The notes beneath the pieces were generated by a model. It was not told the origin of the DNA and made no database searches. It saw nothing but the letters and a program-made list of their open reading frames with translations. The position numbers and the translations under genes were made by a program. Shown one piece after another: positions 1-9,658 of a stretch of 40,050 nt of DNA. Source of the stretch: Candidatus Aldehydirespirator catecholifindens. GTDB taxonomy: Bacteria > Actinomycetota > Acidimicrobiia > Acidimicrobiales > Aldehydirespiratoraceae. Each line of letters opens with the position of its first letter. Within the stretch, counting starts at the first letter, position 1. The stretch covers positions 1-40,050 of the forward strand of contig JAPYNU010000085.1 of NCBI GenBank assembly GCA_028283245.1. The letters run 5' to 3'.

Positions 1-51
1 GGCTGGGGGTTTGCGGGCTGGGTGCTCCCGTTCTGAGGGTTCACAGCAGGG

Positions 52-1053
52 TTAGCCTCGCAGCGCCGGAATGATGCGCTGGCCGTAAGCGTTGAGAGTC
101 TCATCTTTGGCATCATGCATCAGATAAATGGCGAACTGGTTCACTCCGAGGTCGCGCAGTTCCCGCAGCCTAGCGATGTGGCTTTCGTCGTCTCCGAGCA
201 CACAGAAACGGTCGATCACTTCGTCGGGCACGAAATCGGTGTGGGTGTTGCCCGCTTTGCCGTGCTCGGCGTAGTCGTAGCCTTTGCGTCCGGCGATGTA
301 GTCGGTGAGAGCCTTAGGCACACCAGCGCCGGTGTCTCCATAACGGTCAACTAGGTCGGCTACATGATTGCCAACCATTCCGCCGAACCAGCGAACCTGA
401 TCACGCTGGTGGGCTAGATCGTCGCCGACATAGGCAGGCGCTGCCACACAGATGTAAAGCTCGTCGGGGTCGCGGCCAGCCTCAGAAGCGGCTTGACGCA
501 CCGCCGCAACAGTCCACTCGGTGATCTGCGGGTCGGCCAACTGCAAGATGAAGCCGTCGGCCTGCTCACCGCAGAGCCGCAAAGCCCGCGGGCCGTATGC
601 CGCCATCCAGACATCAAGGTGTCCGCCTGTCGCCCAGGCGAGTTGCTGGCGGGTGCCGTTGTAGTCAACCTCGTGACCTTCGGCCAAGCCTTTGATCACG
701 CTCATTGAGTCGCCCAGAGTGGCGAGGCTGGTGGGTGTGTGGCCGAGCACTCGCATGGCCGAGTCGCCGCGGCCGATGCCACATACGGTGCGGTTGCCGA
801 ACATGTCGTTAAGCGTGGCGAACAGCGATGCGGTGACCGTCGGATTGCGAGTGCCGGGGTTGGTGACCATCGGCCCGACAATCATGCGGTTGGTGGCCGA
901 CAGCATCTGGCTGTAGATCACGAAAGGCTCTTGCCACAACACATGACTGTCGAAAGTCCACCCGTAACTGAAACCGTGCGTTTCGGCTCTGCGTGCCAGA
1001 TCCACCACCCGCCAAGCTGGCGGATCGGTTTGCAGCACTACTCCAAAGTCCAT
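52..1053 (-). CDS. LLM-class (luciferase-like) F420-dependent oxidoreductase
   Basis: A 333-residue luciferase-like monooxygenase-superfamily TIM barrel, probably cytoplasmic and using F420 or FMN. Visible family features are the N-terminal strand MDFGVVLQT, the GPMVTNPGTRNP segment, the FGNRTVCGIGRGDS phosphate-binding region near residues 85-98, and the C-terminal LRELRDLGVNQFAIYL strand. From memory it resembles the TIGR03842 group, which in actinobacteria often sits beside dihydropyrimidinase and semialdehyde dehydrogenase genes. That would suit a redox step in pyrimidine breakdown. An SsuD-like sulfonate monooxygenase is the main alternative, given the sulfatase and TauT-type transporter upstream. 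The ATG start is supported by an AGGAGA ribosome-binding site 8 bases upstream. It is the last gene of the leftward series, 88 bp after the sulfatase. The family is secure, the substrate is not. Confidence 0.85.
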   Translation of the reverse strand: MDFGVVLQTDPPAWRVVDLARRAETHGFSYGWTFDSHVLWQEPFVIYSQMLSATNRMIVGPMVTNPGTRNPTVTASLFATLNDMFGNRTVCGIGRGDSAMRVLGHTPTSLATLGDSMSVIKGLAEGHEVDYNGTRQQLAWATGGHLDVWMAAYGPRALRLCGEQADGFILQLADPQITEWTVAAVRQAASEAGRDPDELYICVAAPAYVGDDLAHQRDQVRWFGGMVGNHVADLVDRYGDTGAGVPKALTDYIAGRKGYDYAEHGKAGNTHTDFVPDEVIDRFCVLGDDESHIARLRELRDLGVNQFAIYLMHDAKDETLNAYGQRIIPALRG

Positions 1054-1141
1054 CGCTGGTTCTCCTTGCGAATCTGGCGAAGGGCCATCTTAGGACATCG
1101 CCCAACAATGCTGCTAGTGCCAAAAGGCCAAACAAAGCGGG

Positions 1142-3370
1142 TCAGTCGTCAATCGGTAGCGGCGGAGCGTCTTCGATGCGGGTGACGATCACGCTCACCC
1201 TCTTGATCTCGCCTGCGAAGGGGAACGGCTTGCGGTATGCGGTCGACACCGGACTTAGCGGATTATGACCGATGTCCATACCCGCCAAGGCTAAGAAGCT
1301 GAGCGAATGCTCAATGTGGGACGGCTCGCTGCTGTGTTGCCCGGCATGGAGTCGCACGGTCGCTCCTGCATCGGGGATCCTCTCATAAGCAAGTGCCACT
1401 AGGAGGGGATCTGGATTGACCCTTGGCAGTTCCAGAGAGGCTCGGGTGACGCTCGCTGAGGAGTTGTACTCATAGTAGAGGATGCCAGAGTCAATGTAGA
1501 GCACAAAACCTGAGGCCGAGTTACCGTAGGCGACGATCACTCCAGACTTCGGTCCTGACACTAAGGCTTCAATCTGGTAGGACTGGGCGCTGCCGAAGGG
1601 CGGTGCAGTGCTCGGCTCAATCGAAGACACCGGCGGGAAATAGTCAAAACGGTTGCGCAACAATGGTGAGCCTGGAGGCGGAGGAGCGCGATAGTGCTCT
1701 ACGGAACGGTCGTCAAGGGGTGCCACATCGTACTTGCCTGCCTCCTGCCACCATTGGTCAACGAGACTTCGGAGCTTCTCGGGGTGGGTTGCTGCCAGGT
1801 TTTGAGCTTCGGAGAAGTCCTCATCAAGGTGATAAAGCTCCCATTCTTCATAGGCATAGCCCTCTCCTGGGAAGTGCCTAGTCACTGCTTTCCAGCCGTC
1901 GACCCACAAACCCCGATTGCCGAACATCTCAAAGTACTGCACCCGGCGCACTGTCTCTGCCGACGGATCCTTAAACGTGTAGGCCAAGCTCTTGCCGTGC
2001 ATAGGCATCTGGGGAATGCCACCGTATTGCGCTGGCGGCTCAATGCCGGACACTTCGTAGATCGTCGGGGCCAGATCAATAATGTGATGGAACTGGTTAA
2101 GGACTGAACCCGGTTGAGCCAGCTGTCTAGGCCAATGGATGATGAGCGGATCGCGGATGCCCCCACCGTGGGTGTGGTACTTATACCACCGCAGCGGCGT
2201 GTTCGATGCCTGGGCCCAGCCCGTTGCGTAGTGGCTGTCAGCGCGCGGGCCACCCACATCATCAAGAGCGCCAAGGACTTGGTCGAAGTCTTCCTCCATG
2301 TCGTTGAAGAAACGGATACGACTAAAGGCACCGAGACGCCCGCCTTCCATGGCCGCCCCGTTGTCGGAAGTGACGATAATGACAGTGTTGTCGGACTGGC
2401 CGCTGCACTCAAGGAAATCAAACAACCGTCCGAGTTGAGCGTCAGCGTGCTCCACAAAGGCGGCATACGCCTCTTGGAGACGAGCCGCAACACGCCGCTC
2501 TTCGTCGCTCAGGAAGTCCCAGGGCGGCACGTCCGGGTTGCTGGGCGGCAGTTCAGTACCCGAAGGGATGACTCCCATCTCAAGCTGTCGTTCATAGCGC
2601 TGTCTGCGGATGGCATCCCAACCCTCGTCGTAGCGACCCCGTACCGCTTCCATCCATTCGCGGGGTGCTTGGTGCGGCGCATGGGCTGCACCAAGAGGCA
2701 GGTACAACAAGAAGGGGTCGTGCTCAGAGTGGGCAATGTGATCAGCCACATATCCAATCGCCCGGTCTACAAGGTCGCTAGTTAGATGGTATCCATCTTC
2801 GGGTGCTGCGGGGGGTAGCACAGCGTGGTTGTCATGCACCAACTGCGGGTAGTAGTGGTCGGTGGCGCCGTTCATGAATCCGTAGAATTGGTTGAATCCA
2901 CGTCCCAGAGGCCACTCGCTGAAAGGGCCAGCCGGAGAGGTTTCCCTCATGGGTGCCACATGCCACTTGCCGACGGCGAAAGTGTTGTAGCCAGCTTCCC
3001 GTAACACTTCGGAGATCAGCGCTGCGCTTCGTTTGATGCGTCCTCTGCCGCTGGGCCAGCCAGAGTCAACGTTGGACAGCATGCGCATTCCAACAGCGTG
3101 GTGATTGCGTCCAGTTAGCAGGCACGCCCGCGATGGCGAGCACAGCGTTGTTGTATGAAAATTGTTGTAGCGGTGGCCTCTTGCGGCCAGTGCGTCTAGG
3201 TGAGGGGTTCGGATATCGGCTCCGTAGCAACCTAGATCGGCGAACCCGAGATCATCAAACAGCACCACAACAATGTTGGGGCTACCCAATCGCTTTGGGG
3301 CTGCATAAAGAGGTTCGCTGTCCTGGTAAGTCAGACCTAGATGACCTCTAGGTCCGAGAGATGACACCAT
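1142..3370 (-). CDS. AtsA-like arylsulfatase (type I, formylglycine-dependent)
   Basis: A 742-residue type I sulfatase that hydrolyses organic sulfate esters. The active-site signature LCSPSRACLLTGRNH lies at residues 76-90. Cys77 would be converted to formylglycine by a maturation enzyme not encoded here. The metal-binding pair DD (39-40, in LFDDLGFADLG) and the later VTSDNGAAMEGG segment also fit the family. The long C-terminal part (about residues 590-742) resembles the beta-rich extension of AtsA-like enzymes. No signal peptide is evident, so the enzyme may be cytoplasmic and act on imported sulfate esters. The start is ATG with AGGA 10 bases upstream. It follows the ABC permease by 28 bp on the same strand, so co-transcription is likely and the importer may deliver its substrate. 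Family confidence is high, substrate unknown. Confidence 0.92.
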   Translation of the reverse strand: MVSSLGPRGHLGLTYQDSEPLYAAPKRLGSPNIVVVLFDDLGFADLGCYGADIRTPHLDALAARGHRYNNFHTTTLCSPSRACLLTGRNHHAVGMRMLSNVDSGWPSGRGRIKRSAALISEVLREAGYNTFAVGKWHVAPMRETSPAGPFSEWPLGRGFNQFYGFMNGATDHYYPQLVHDNHAVLPPAAPEDGYHLTSDLVDRAIGYVADHIAHSEHDPFLLYLPLGAAHAPHQAPREWMEAVRGRYDEGWDAIRRQRYERQLEMGVIPSGTELPPSNPDVPPWDFLSDEERRVAARLQEAYAAFVEHADAQLGRLFDFLECSGQSDNTVIIVTSDNGAAMEGGRLGAFSRIRFFNDMEEDFDQVLGALDDVGGPRADSHYATGWAQASNTPLRWYKYHTHGGGIRDPLIIHWPRQLAQPGSVLNQFHHIIDLAPTIYEVSGIEPPAQYGGIPQMPMHGKSLAYTFKDPSAETVRRVQYFEMFGNRGLWVDGWKAVTRHFPGEGYAYEEWELYHLDEDFSEAQNLAATHPEKLRSLVDQWWQEAGKYDVAPLDDRSVEHYRAPPPPGSPLLRNRFDYFPPVSSIEPSTAPPFGSAQSYQIEALVSGPKSGVIVAYGNSASGFVLYIDSGILYYEYNSSASVTRASLELPRVNPDPLLVALAYERIPDAGATVRLHAGQHSSEPSHIEHSLSFLALAGMDIGHNPLSPVSTAYRKPFPFAGEIKRVSVIVTRIEDAPPLPIDD

Positions 3371-3398
3371 CAGTTGAAATCCTGTCAGGTTGTCACGT

Positions 3399-4175
3399 CT
3401 AGTAGTCGCCGAGGTCGGTCAGGAAGCGTGACAATAGCGTCCGACCCGCTAGTTTCCACAACCGGTCGCTAATAAAGCCCAGCAGGCCAAAGCAGAACAC
3501 GCCGACAAAAACAAAGTCGGTGCGGAAGAACGTTCGGGCGTTCCAGATCAGGAATCCAATCCCCTCCTGCGCTGCGATCGCTTCGGCCGCCACAATCACC
3601 AAAAAGGCGTTAGCCAAGGCCAGCCGCATCCCCGTGAAGATTGAGGAGAACGTGCCCGGGAGGATGACCCGGAAGAACAGATCAATGTTGCTTGCGCCGA
3701 GAGTTCGAGCACCCAAAATCTTGTCGGGGTTGACTGACGAAGCTCCAGCGGCGGTTGAAACTAGCACCACAAAAACCACCGCATAGATCACCAAGTTGAC
3801 CTTCGAGGCCTCCCCGATCCCAAACCAAAGGATGAACAGCGACGTGAGAGCAATAGCGGGGATAAATCGGAAGAAATGAATAAATGGGTCAACCGCAGCC
3901 CGGACATACTTTGACGTACCAGCTAGCAGGCCGACCGGAACCGCTATCACTGACCCGATGATCCACCCCTTGTAGACCCGCTGGAGACTGATCCAGATGT
4001 CGCTCTGCAGCCGATCGTCCTCCCACAACTCTCTGGCCGCACCAACGACCTTTCCCGGTGTGGGCAACAGCAACGGGTCGAAGCCGCTAGAACGAAGCTG
4101 CCACGCCAAAACTGTGACACCAACAGCTGCCACTGAAACTGCAACAGTCTTGTGACGACTTGTCAGTGTTGCCAC
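3399..4175 (-). CDS. NitT/TauT-type ABC transporter permease
   Basis: A 258-residue inner-membrane permease of the SsuC/TauC/ThiX class. Six hydrophobic segments can be picked out, for example around residues 13-25, 73-88, 107-120 and 125-145. The cytoplasmic coupling motif is visible as ARTLGASNIDLFFRVILPG near residues 155-173. The likely start is GTG. It overlaps the 3' end of the ATPase gene by 13 bp, which implies translational coupling. With the ATPase and lipoprotein upstream it makes a complete importer. Members of this family move taurine, alkanesulfonates, nitrate, or pyrimidine precursors of thiamine. The neighbouring sulfatase argues for a sulfur compound and the wider context for a pyrimidine; the sequence does not decide. 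Confidence 0.9.
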   Translation of the reverse strand: MATLTSRHKTVAVSVAAVGVTVLAWQLRSSGFDPLLLPTPGKVVGAARELWEDDRLQSDIWISLQRVYKGWIIGSVIAVPVGLLAGTSKYVRAAVDPFIHFFRFIPAIALTSLFILWFGIGEASKVNLVIYAVVFVVLVSTAAGASSVNPDKILGARTLGASNIDLFFRVILPGTFSSIFTGMRLALANAFLVIVAAEAIAAQEGIGFLIWNARTFFRTDFVFVGVFCFGLLGFISDRLWKLAGRTLLSRFLTDLGDY

Positions 4176-4978
4176 GATCTCATAACTTCCTGCACTATCT
4201 GCTCTTCCACTACTCGAGCTACCTCGCCGAACTCGGGCGAGAAATCGTCTCGTGGATAAGGCAGATCCAGGGTGTGTATCTCACGAAAGCTGGAATCGGG
4301 ACCGGCACTCATCACCCCTATACGCTGCCCGAGCAGCACTGCCTCCCTGATGTCGTGCGTGACGTAGACGAAGGTGCGACCCTCGGATTGCCACAACTCT
4401 GATACTTGCTGCTGCAGGATTCTTCGCGTCTGAGCATCAAGCGCTGCGAACGGTTCGTCAAGCAGCACGATGTCGGGCTTGACAGCCAGGATTCGCGCTA
4501 TCTGAACGCGCTGTTTCATACCGCCGGACAACTCGTGGGGATATTTGTCCGCGGCCGCAGTGAGGCCAACAACGCCGAGCCAACGATCGGCCTGGGACTT
4601 GTCGAACCGACTGCGACCGCGCCGAGCCTGCAGCTTTAGCCCGAAGGCCACATTCTGGCGGACGGTCAGCCATTCCAACAGCGGTCCGTCCACGCTCTGA
4701 AACACCATTGCCCGGTCTGGTCCTGGTCCTGCGATGGACTGGCCGTCAACTGTGAGGCTGCCGCCACTGGGCGGCAAAAAGCCCGCCACCATGCGCAGAA
4801 GGGTTGACTTGCCACAACCTGAAGGCCCCACGATGACGAAGAACTCGCCCGCGGCTATCTCTAATGACAGGTTCGAGATAACCGGCGGGGAGTCTTCATT
4901 CGTGTTGTTGTATCTGAGCGAGACTCTCGAGAACGAAACGGATCCGCCAGCACTCTCGTGATTCTGCTCAACCGTCAT
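4163..4978 (-). CDS. NitT/TauT-type ABC transporter ATP-binding protein
   Basis: A 271-residue ABC ATPase energising the importer. Motifs in order are Walker A GPSGCGKSTL (near residues 52-61), Q-loop MVFQSVDGPLLEW, signature LSGGMKQRVQIAR, Walker B DIVLLDEPFAALD and the H-loop VTHDIREAV. The Q-loop and signature match the SsuB/TauB/ThiZ subgroup. It starts 3 bp after the stop of the substrate-binding lipoprotein and overlaps the permease by 13 bp, so the three genes form one tight operon. No unusual residues were seen. Confidence 0.93.
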   Translation of the reverse strand: MTVEQNHESAGGSVSFSRVSLRYNNTNEDSPPVISNLSLEIAAGEFFVIVGPSGCGKSTLLRMVAGFLPPSGGSLTVDGQSIAGPGPDRAMVFQSVDGPLLEWLTVRQNVAFGLKLQARRGRSRFDKSQADRWLGVVGLTAAADKYPHELSGGMKQRVQIARILAVKPDIVLLDEPFAALDAQTRRILQQQVSELWQSEGRTFVYVTHDIREAVLLGQRIGVMSAGPDSSFREIHTLDLPYPRDDFSPEFGEVARVVEEQIVQEVMRSWQH

Positions 4979-4981
4979 CGG

Positions 4982-6091
4982 TCAGCCGATATCTGCGGTA
5001 ACCGACCCGGGAACTGCTCGCTCCATGGCGTCGAGGTTGATGAACCCGCGGACATTGAAGTCCGGTTCAAGGACTCCACGCTGGATGAGGAAGTCTGCGA
5101 TGTTGTCGAGTTCGTCAAGCATCACTTGGGTGAATCCGATGCGATATTTCTGGTTGGGAATAAGGTTGCCGAATGCCTCAGCGTTACCAGATACCGCATC
5201 GGCGACGATCTGGCCTGCAAAGACAGGATCGTTGCTGGCAAAGTCGCTCGCCTTGTCGTAAGCCCGAAGCACTCGCTCAATAGTCTCTTGGTTCTCTGTA
5301 GCCCAACCGGCTTCTGCGATCATGTAGATACCGACAGTCTGCAACACGCCTACATCATCGCGCAAGACGTTGAGATCGGGATCTTCAGCGGCTTGGTTCG
5401 TGCCATCAAGCCAAGTCCAAGCCGCTTGAATCTCGTTGGTTTTTAACGCGCCGACTAGCTCGAAAAGGCCAGGTAGCGGCACCAGTTCGACTTGGTCCTC
5501 TGAGATTCCGTTCTGTGCAAGATGCTGCAACGTCACGAAGTGTTCTGAGGTGCCCTCGACGTAACCAATCTTTTTGCCTACTAGGTCTTCGGGACCCTGT
5601 ATCTCATTACGAACCGACAGGCTGTGGAAGCCGGGATTTGGCTCAGCGATACCGCCCACGACAACCATGTTCTCCTCAGCGGCTGCAACAAGGTTAAGAA
5701 CTGCGAAATCAAGGCCGTGGCCAAGATCTGCCTGACGGGCAATGACCCCTTGAATGGCTTCGATTCCAGTGCCGAACAGCGACACGTCGGCCTCCACTAG
5801 CTCTTCGTCGAAGTATCCCTGATCCATGGCGACCCAAGCCTGAGTTCCCAGCAGGAATCCGTCAGCGGCAATTTTTACACTAACGTGTGCTGGTTCGGGA
5901 TCGGGCTCCACAATGGGTTCTGGTGCTGGTTCTGACTCATCTTCAGACATCGGTGCCGGTTCGGGATCAGTACCAGAAGCGGACGCAGACTCTGCGTCTT
6001 CGTCATCTCCGCAGGCGGCCGCCACCAACGAGAACAACGCCATAACTGCTACAAGCAGCAAGATTAGTTTTAACTGATTTTGGTTATTCAT
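4982..6091 (-). CDS. NMT1/SsuA-like substrate-binding lipoprotein of ABC importer
   Basis: A 369-residue extracytoplasmic solute-binding protein. It has a hydrophobic signal segment (residues 9-26) and a lipobox LVAAAC with lipidated Cys27, followed by an acidic Glu/Pro/Ser linker to about residue 68 that would tether it to the membrane. The mature domain has the NMT1/ThiY/SsuA pattern: DGFLLGTQAWVAMDQGYFDEE, then a GKKIGYVEGTSEHFV segment that usually contacts the ligand. The start is ATG behind a strong GGGAGGA site. It is the first transporter gene after gntR (97-bp gap). The candidate ligand is a small sulfonate or a pyrimidine-like compound. Confidence 0.9.
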   Translation of the reverse strand: MNNQNQLKLILLLVAVMALFSLVAAACGDDEDAESASASGTDPEPAPMSEDESEPAPEPIVEPDPEPAHVSVKIAADGFLLGTQAWVAMDQGYFDEELVEADVSLFGTGIEAIQGVIARQADLGHGLDFAVLNLVAAAEENMVVVGGIAEPNPGFHSLSVRNEIQGPEDLVGKKIGYVEGTSEHFVTLQHLAQNGISEDQVELVPLPGLFELVGALKTNEIQAAWTWLDGTNQAAEDPDLNVLRDDVGVLQTVGIYMIAEAGWATENQETIERVLRAYDKASDFASNDPVFAGQIVADAVSGNAEAFGNLIPNQKYRIGFTQVMLDELDNIADFLIQRGVLEPDFNVRGFINLDAMERAVPGSVTADIG

Positions 6092-6188
6092 TGATTCCTC
6101 CCTTAGGGTTCTGTATTGTTGAGTGATTCCCTGCTGTAGCTTGCTGGAGATCCAGTCCTGATATCAGTTGTGGAAATGTGTGTCTGCG

Positions 6189-6896
6189 TCAAGAGACGGT
6201 GACTCGCAGTCCCATGAGCTTGGTGCGATAGATGCCCTTCGTGATCAGGATGCGGCGGTCGAGCAGGTCGTAGCCCTCACCTGCGGTTTGGACCGCTGGC
6301 TCTGATGCCACCAGCCCGAAGAGGGTCTGATCCTCAGCGCTCAGATCAATGGCCGTGACATCCAGTTCCACTCTCTGCAATTCCAAGCCGATGCTTCCGA
6401 GCTGGTCGGGCACGATCTCCTCAGCCGAGCGCAGAGGGCTGACATCTATCTTTGCTCCCTGGAATTCTGCGATCATGCGATCGCGAATCAACACAGCAGG
6501 AACTCCGTCAAGAGCGAAAACGCGCACTGTCGACACGGTTGCCGCTTCACTGAAGTCTGCAAACATCGTCGGCTCTGGCGGCTGATCTAACGACTCGAAC
6601 CGATGGACGGTGACTTCGCCTCCTGTGGTTGCGAGGATTCCAGGCACGCCGGTACGCAGCGACAAGAATCCAAAGCCGGTCTGTGGGGCAGGCTCCGTCA
6701 CGAACGTGCCGACACCCCACACCTTCGTCACCAAACCATCCATCTCAAGACGAGCGATGGCTGCACGCACAGTGGCTCTACTGACATTGGTCAAATTGAC
6801 GAGCTCCAGCTCGTTTGGTAGCTGCGCTGTCGGTTCTAGCTCCTCCTCAATGAGGTTCTTGATCGTTTCGATCGTCGAACTCAGTACCCGGCTCAT
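6189..6896 (-). CDS. GntR-family (HutC/UTRA-type) transcriptional regulator
   Basis: A 235-residue DNA-binding regulator. The N-terminal winged helix (residues 5-68) shows the GntR pattern LPNELELVNLTNVSRATVRAAIARLEMDGLV. The C-terminal part (from about residue 75) looks like a UTRA ligand-binding fold, with the closing segment RILITKGIYRTKLMGLRVTV. It lies between the dehydrogenase gene and the ABC importer on the same strand, so it probably controls one or both in response to the substrate or an intermediate. A good promoter lies just upstream (6936-6964). The first residues of the winged helix look slightly degenerate (ELEPTAQLPNE rather than PGDRLPSE), but the fold should hold. Confidence 0.88.
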   Translation of the reverse strand: MSRVLSSTIETIKNLIEEELEPTAQLPNELELVNLTNVSRATVRAAIARLEMDGLVTKVWGVGTFVTEPAPQTGFGFLSLRTGVPGILATTGGEVTVHRFESLDQPPEPTMFADFSEAATVSTVRVFALDGVPAVLIRDRMIAEFQGAKIDVSPLRSAEEIVPDQLGSIGLELQRVELDVTAIDLSAEDQTLFGLVASEPAVQTAGEGYDLLDRRILITKGIYRTKLMGLRVTVS

Positions 6897-6935
6897 GCCC
6901 CTACGAGTTTCTCCGAGAGATCAGACATCAGCTCT

Positions 6936-6964
6936 CTTCTAATCGGAGTTCTTGGGCGTGTCAA
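6936..6964 (-). promoter_or_regulatory. Candidate sigma70-type promoter of gntR
   Basis: On the minus strand a consensus -35 TTGACA (complement of 6959-6964) is followed after 17 bp by TAGAAG (complement of 6936-6941). This places transcription start near 6929, about 33 bases ahead of the gntR ATG. The -35 is perfect and the -10 matches 4 of 6. A short dyad TCTC-CGA-GAGA at 6910-6920 lies in the leader and could be an autoregulatory operator, but it is too short to be convincing. Confidence 0.5.
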
Positions 6965-7013
6965 GTAGAGCAGCACCAAACCATCCAATCTGCTGACTGT
7001 TCACGCTCAGGTG

Positions 7014-7100
7014 TCGGAGTTACCAGACGCGTCAAACACGCCTACTCCGAAGTCCGCTGCCTGGTTCTATGTCGCTGATACTCTGGGCGGATGCTCCGCC
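7014..7100. terminator. Two stem-loops between the dehydrogenase and gntR
   Basis: The 232-bp gap 6897-7128 holds two hairpins. One has perfect 7-bp arms TCGGAGT (7014-7020) and ACTCCGA (7044-7050) with a nested GCGT/ACGC pair. The other has 6-bp GC-rich arms GGCGGA/TCCGCC around a 3-base loop (7086-7100). Both lie downstream of the dehydrogenase stop at 7129. Neither is followed by a clean U-run in the leftward direction, so they may attenuate or end transcription rather than form textbook terminators. Confidence 0.4.
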
Positions 7101-7128
7101 TGCTGTGTGAGTTTTTCGGTACCTTTGT

Positions 7129-8616
<1,488 letters not shown>

Positions 8617-8617
8617 G

Positions 8618-8662
8618 TCAGTCTCCAGTCTCCACGTCAGTCTCCATATCGCTAGTCACCAT
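8618..8662 (-). CDS. Candidate 14-residue leader peptide upstream of mmsA
   Basis: Reading leftward, GGAG sits 4 bases before an ATG at 8662. It opens a 15-codon frame, MVTSDMETDVETGD, whose TGA ends one base before the mmsA ATG. The region arose from imperfect repeats of GGAGACTGAC, which also duplicate the ribosome-binding site of mmsA. The arrangement suits translational coupling, but the frame is so short that chance is a serious alternative. Confidence 0.3.
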   Translation of the reverse strand: MVTSDMETDVETGD

Positions 8663-8708
8663 GTCGCTCCTTGGTCTCGATATCGTTGTCTTGGGAATGT
8701 GGCTATCT

Positions 8709-9146
8709 CTAGTTTGGGCCAAGCGGGTGATGCCATCGAAGTCCAGGGAAGCGGCTGAAGTCGGAGTCGGTAGTCACGATTGTGCAACCGTGTTCAACCG
8801 CCACCGCAGCATGCTGGGCATCAGCAACCAGCTTTCCGGTAGCCCCAGACTGACGACATAGGCTCTCAAATATAGTCAGATGGTCGGGTCCAGGGCCTAC
8901 GATGCGCGCCGTATGGCGCTGAGTAAGTTCCGACACGAACGCAAGCGACTGATCCAGAGTGGACGGCGGATTGAAGACTCTGGGGTTGGTTGTGATGCGA
9001 ACGAAGCCCGACAGCACAAGAACTGAAAGCGCAAAAGGCTCTGGCCCTGTGGCGAGGCGAGTGATCCACTCCGCATACTCAAAGTGTTCGGGAATTGCAT
9101 CTTCAACATGAGCATAGATGAGAACGTTCACATCTGGAAGCAGCAT
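8709..9146 (-). CDS. vapC: VapC-type PIN-domain toxin
   Basis: A PIN-domain ribonuclease toxin of about 145 residues, presumed to cleave RNA when freed from VapB. It opens with LLPDVNVLIYAHVED, carrying the first acidic metal ligand (PDVNVLIYA). The last part has KLVADAQHAAVAVEHGCTIVTTDSDFSRFPGLRWHHPL, with the D..H, TTDSDF and F.GLRW features of the family. An upstream TTG at 9158 is in frame, but ATG at 9146 gives the normal N-terminus. The gene follows vapB on the same strand and the frames touch. It is the left edge of the defence/toxin block. Confidence 0.88.
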   Translation of the reverse strand: MLLPDVNVLIYAHVEDAIPEHFEYAEWITRLATGPEPFALSVLVLSGFVRITTNPRVFNPPSTLDQSLAFVSELTQRHTARIVGPGPDHLTIFESLCRQSGATGKLVADAQHAAVAVEHGCTIVTTDSDFSRFPGLRWHHPLGPN

Positions 9147-9154
9147 TTCTCCTA

Positions 9155-9409
9155 TCAACTCCAGTGCCCGTATCGAACCTCGTCTTCATACGCGTCCAGT
9201 GCTCTCGGCCGGTCAAGATCAATCCCAGACCTTGCTCTGACACCGCTTACAGTGATCAGCCGGAACGGCGGAGACTCCGACGGTTCAGAACGCTTCAGCA
9301 CGTCGTCCAACGTCTTGGCGATGAATGCACTCATACTCATTCCGCAAGCATCAGCCTCGCGGCGCAGTTGCTTGGCGAGTTGGTCATCCAGTGAAATCGT
9401 AGTCCGCAT
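9155..9409 (-). CDS. vapB: VapB-like antitoxin
   Basis: A small antitoxin partner of VapC. From ATG at 9409 the protein begins MRTTISLDDQLAKQLRREAD, the ribbon-helix-helix pattern of VapB/CopG antitoxins, which dimerise and bind their own operator. The C-terminal part (SGIDLDRPRALDAYEDEVR) is the usual toxin-clamping tail. In-frame codons allow four more N-terminal residues (from 9421), but ATG at 9409 fits the RHH strand best. Repeats just upstream (9430-9445) may be operator sites. Confidence 0.87.
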   Translation of the reverse strand: MRTTISLDDQLAKQLRREADACGMSMSAFIAKTLDDVLKRSEPSESPPFRLITVSGVRARSGIDLDRPRALDAYEDEVRYGHWS

Positions 9410-9429
9410 GATGCATAGCATACTGCTTT

Positions 9430-9445
9430 TGCATCACTGCATCAC
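9430..9445. promoter_or_regulatory. Tandem 8-bp repeat, candidate VapB operator
   Basis: TGCATCAC is present twice head to tail (9430-9437 and 9438-9445), 21-36 bp upstream of the vapB ATG at 9409. A small dyad ATGC-ATA-GCAT follows at 9411-9421. RHH antitoxins usually bind short repeated sites around their promoter, so this is a reasonable operator, inferred only from position. Confidence 0.35.
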
Positions 9446-9449
9446 ACCG

Positions 9450-9647
9450 ATCCTCACAGACTATGCGCCCGTCAGTTTGGATGACCCACTGCCTGGTTGT
9501 TCTAGCTCGGTGAGCCAGTTCGGTCTGGCTCAGCATTGATGCCCTCCGTCGTGAGCGCACAAGCACGACGTTGCAAGCCTGTCCATGAGCTAGATCTTTG
9601 GGAGCGAGAACTGCGAGATCCGACTGACAGCCCTTTCGTCGTGGCAC
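9450..9647 (-). pseudogene. Decayed Xre/HipB-like HTH gene
   Basis: The minus strand reads RSRRRASMLSQTELAHRA followed by RTTRQWVIQ, close to the helix-turn-helix core of HipB-like Xre regulators (RRR..LSQ.ELA..A...RQWV). After this the expected S-x-LERG turn is lost and the frame drifts to an unrelated tail that runs into the vapB start. The GTG at 9647 allows an open frame, but the fold is incomplete, so I treat it as a relic of an antitoxin or regulator gene. It fills most of the 249-bp gap between vapB and the PHP-ATPase gene. Confidence 0.5.
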
Positions 9648-9658
9648 ACTAGGGACAG

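Noticed and set aside
2114..2785. Long plus-strand open frame opposite the sulfatase
   Set aside because: The sulfatase carries all family motifs in the opposite frame; this frame has no recognisable protein features.
4958..5446. Plus-strand open frame opposite the binding lipoprotein
   Set aside because: Shadow of the lipoprotein gene, which has a signal peptide, lipobox and family motifs.
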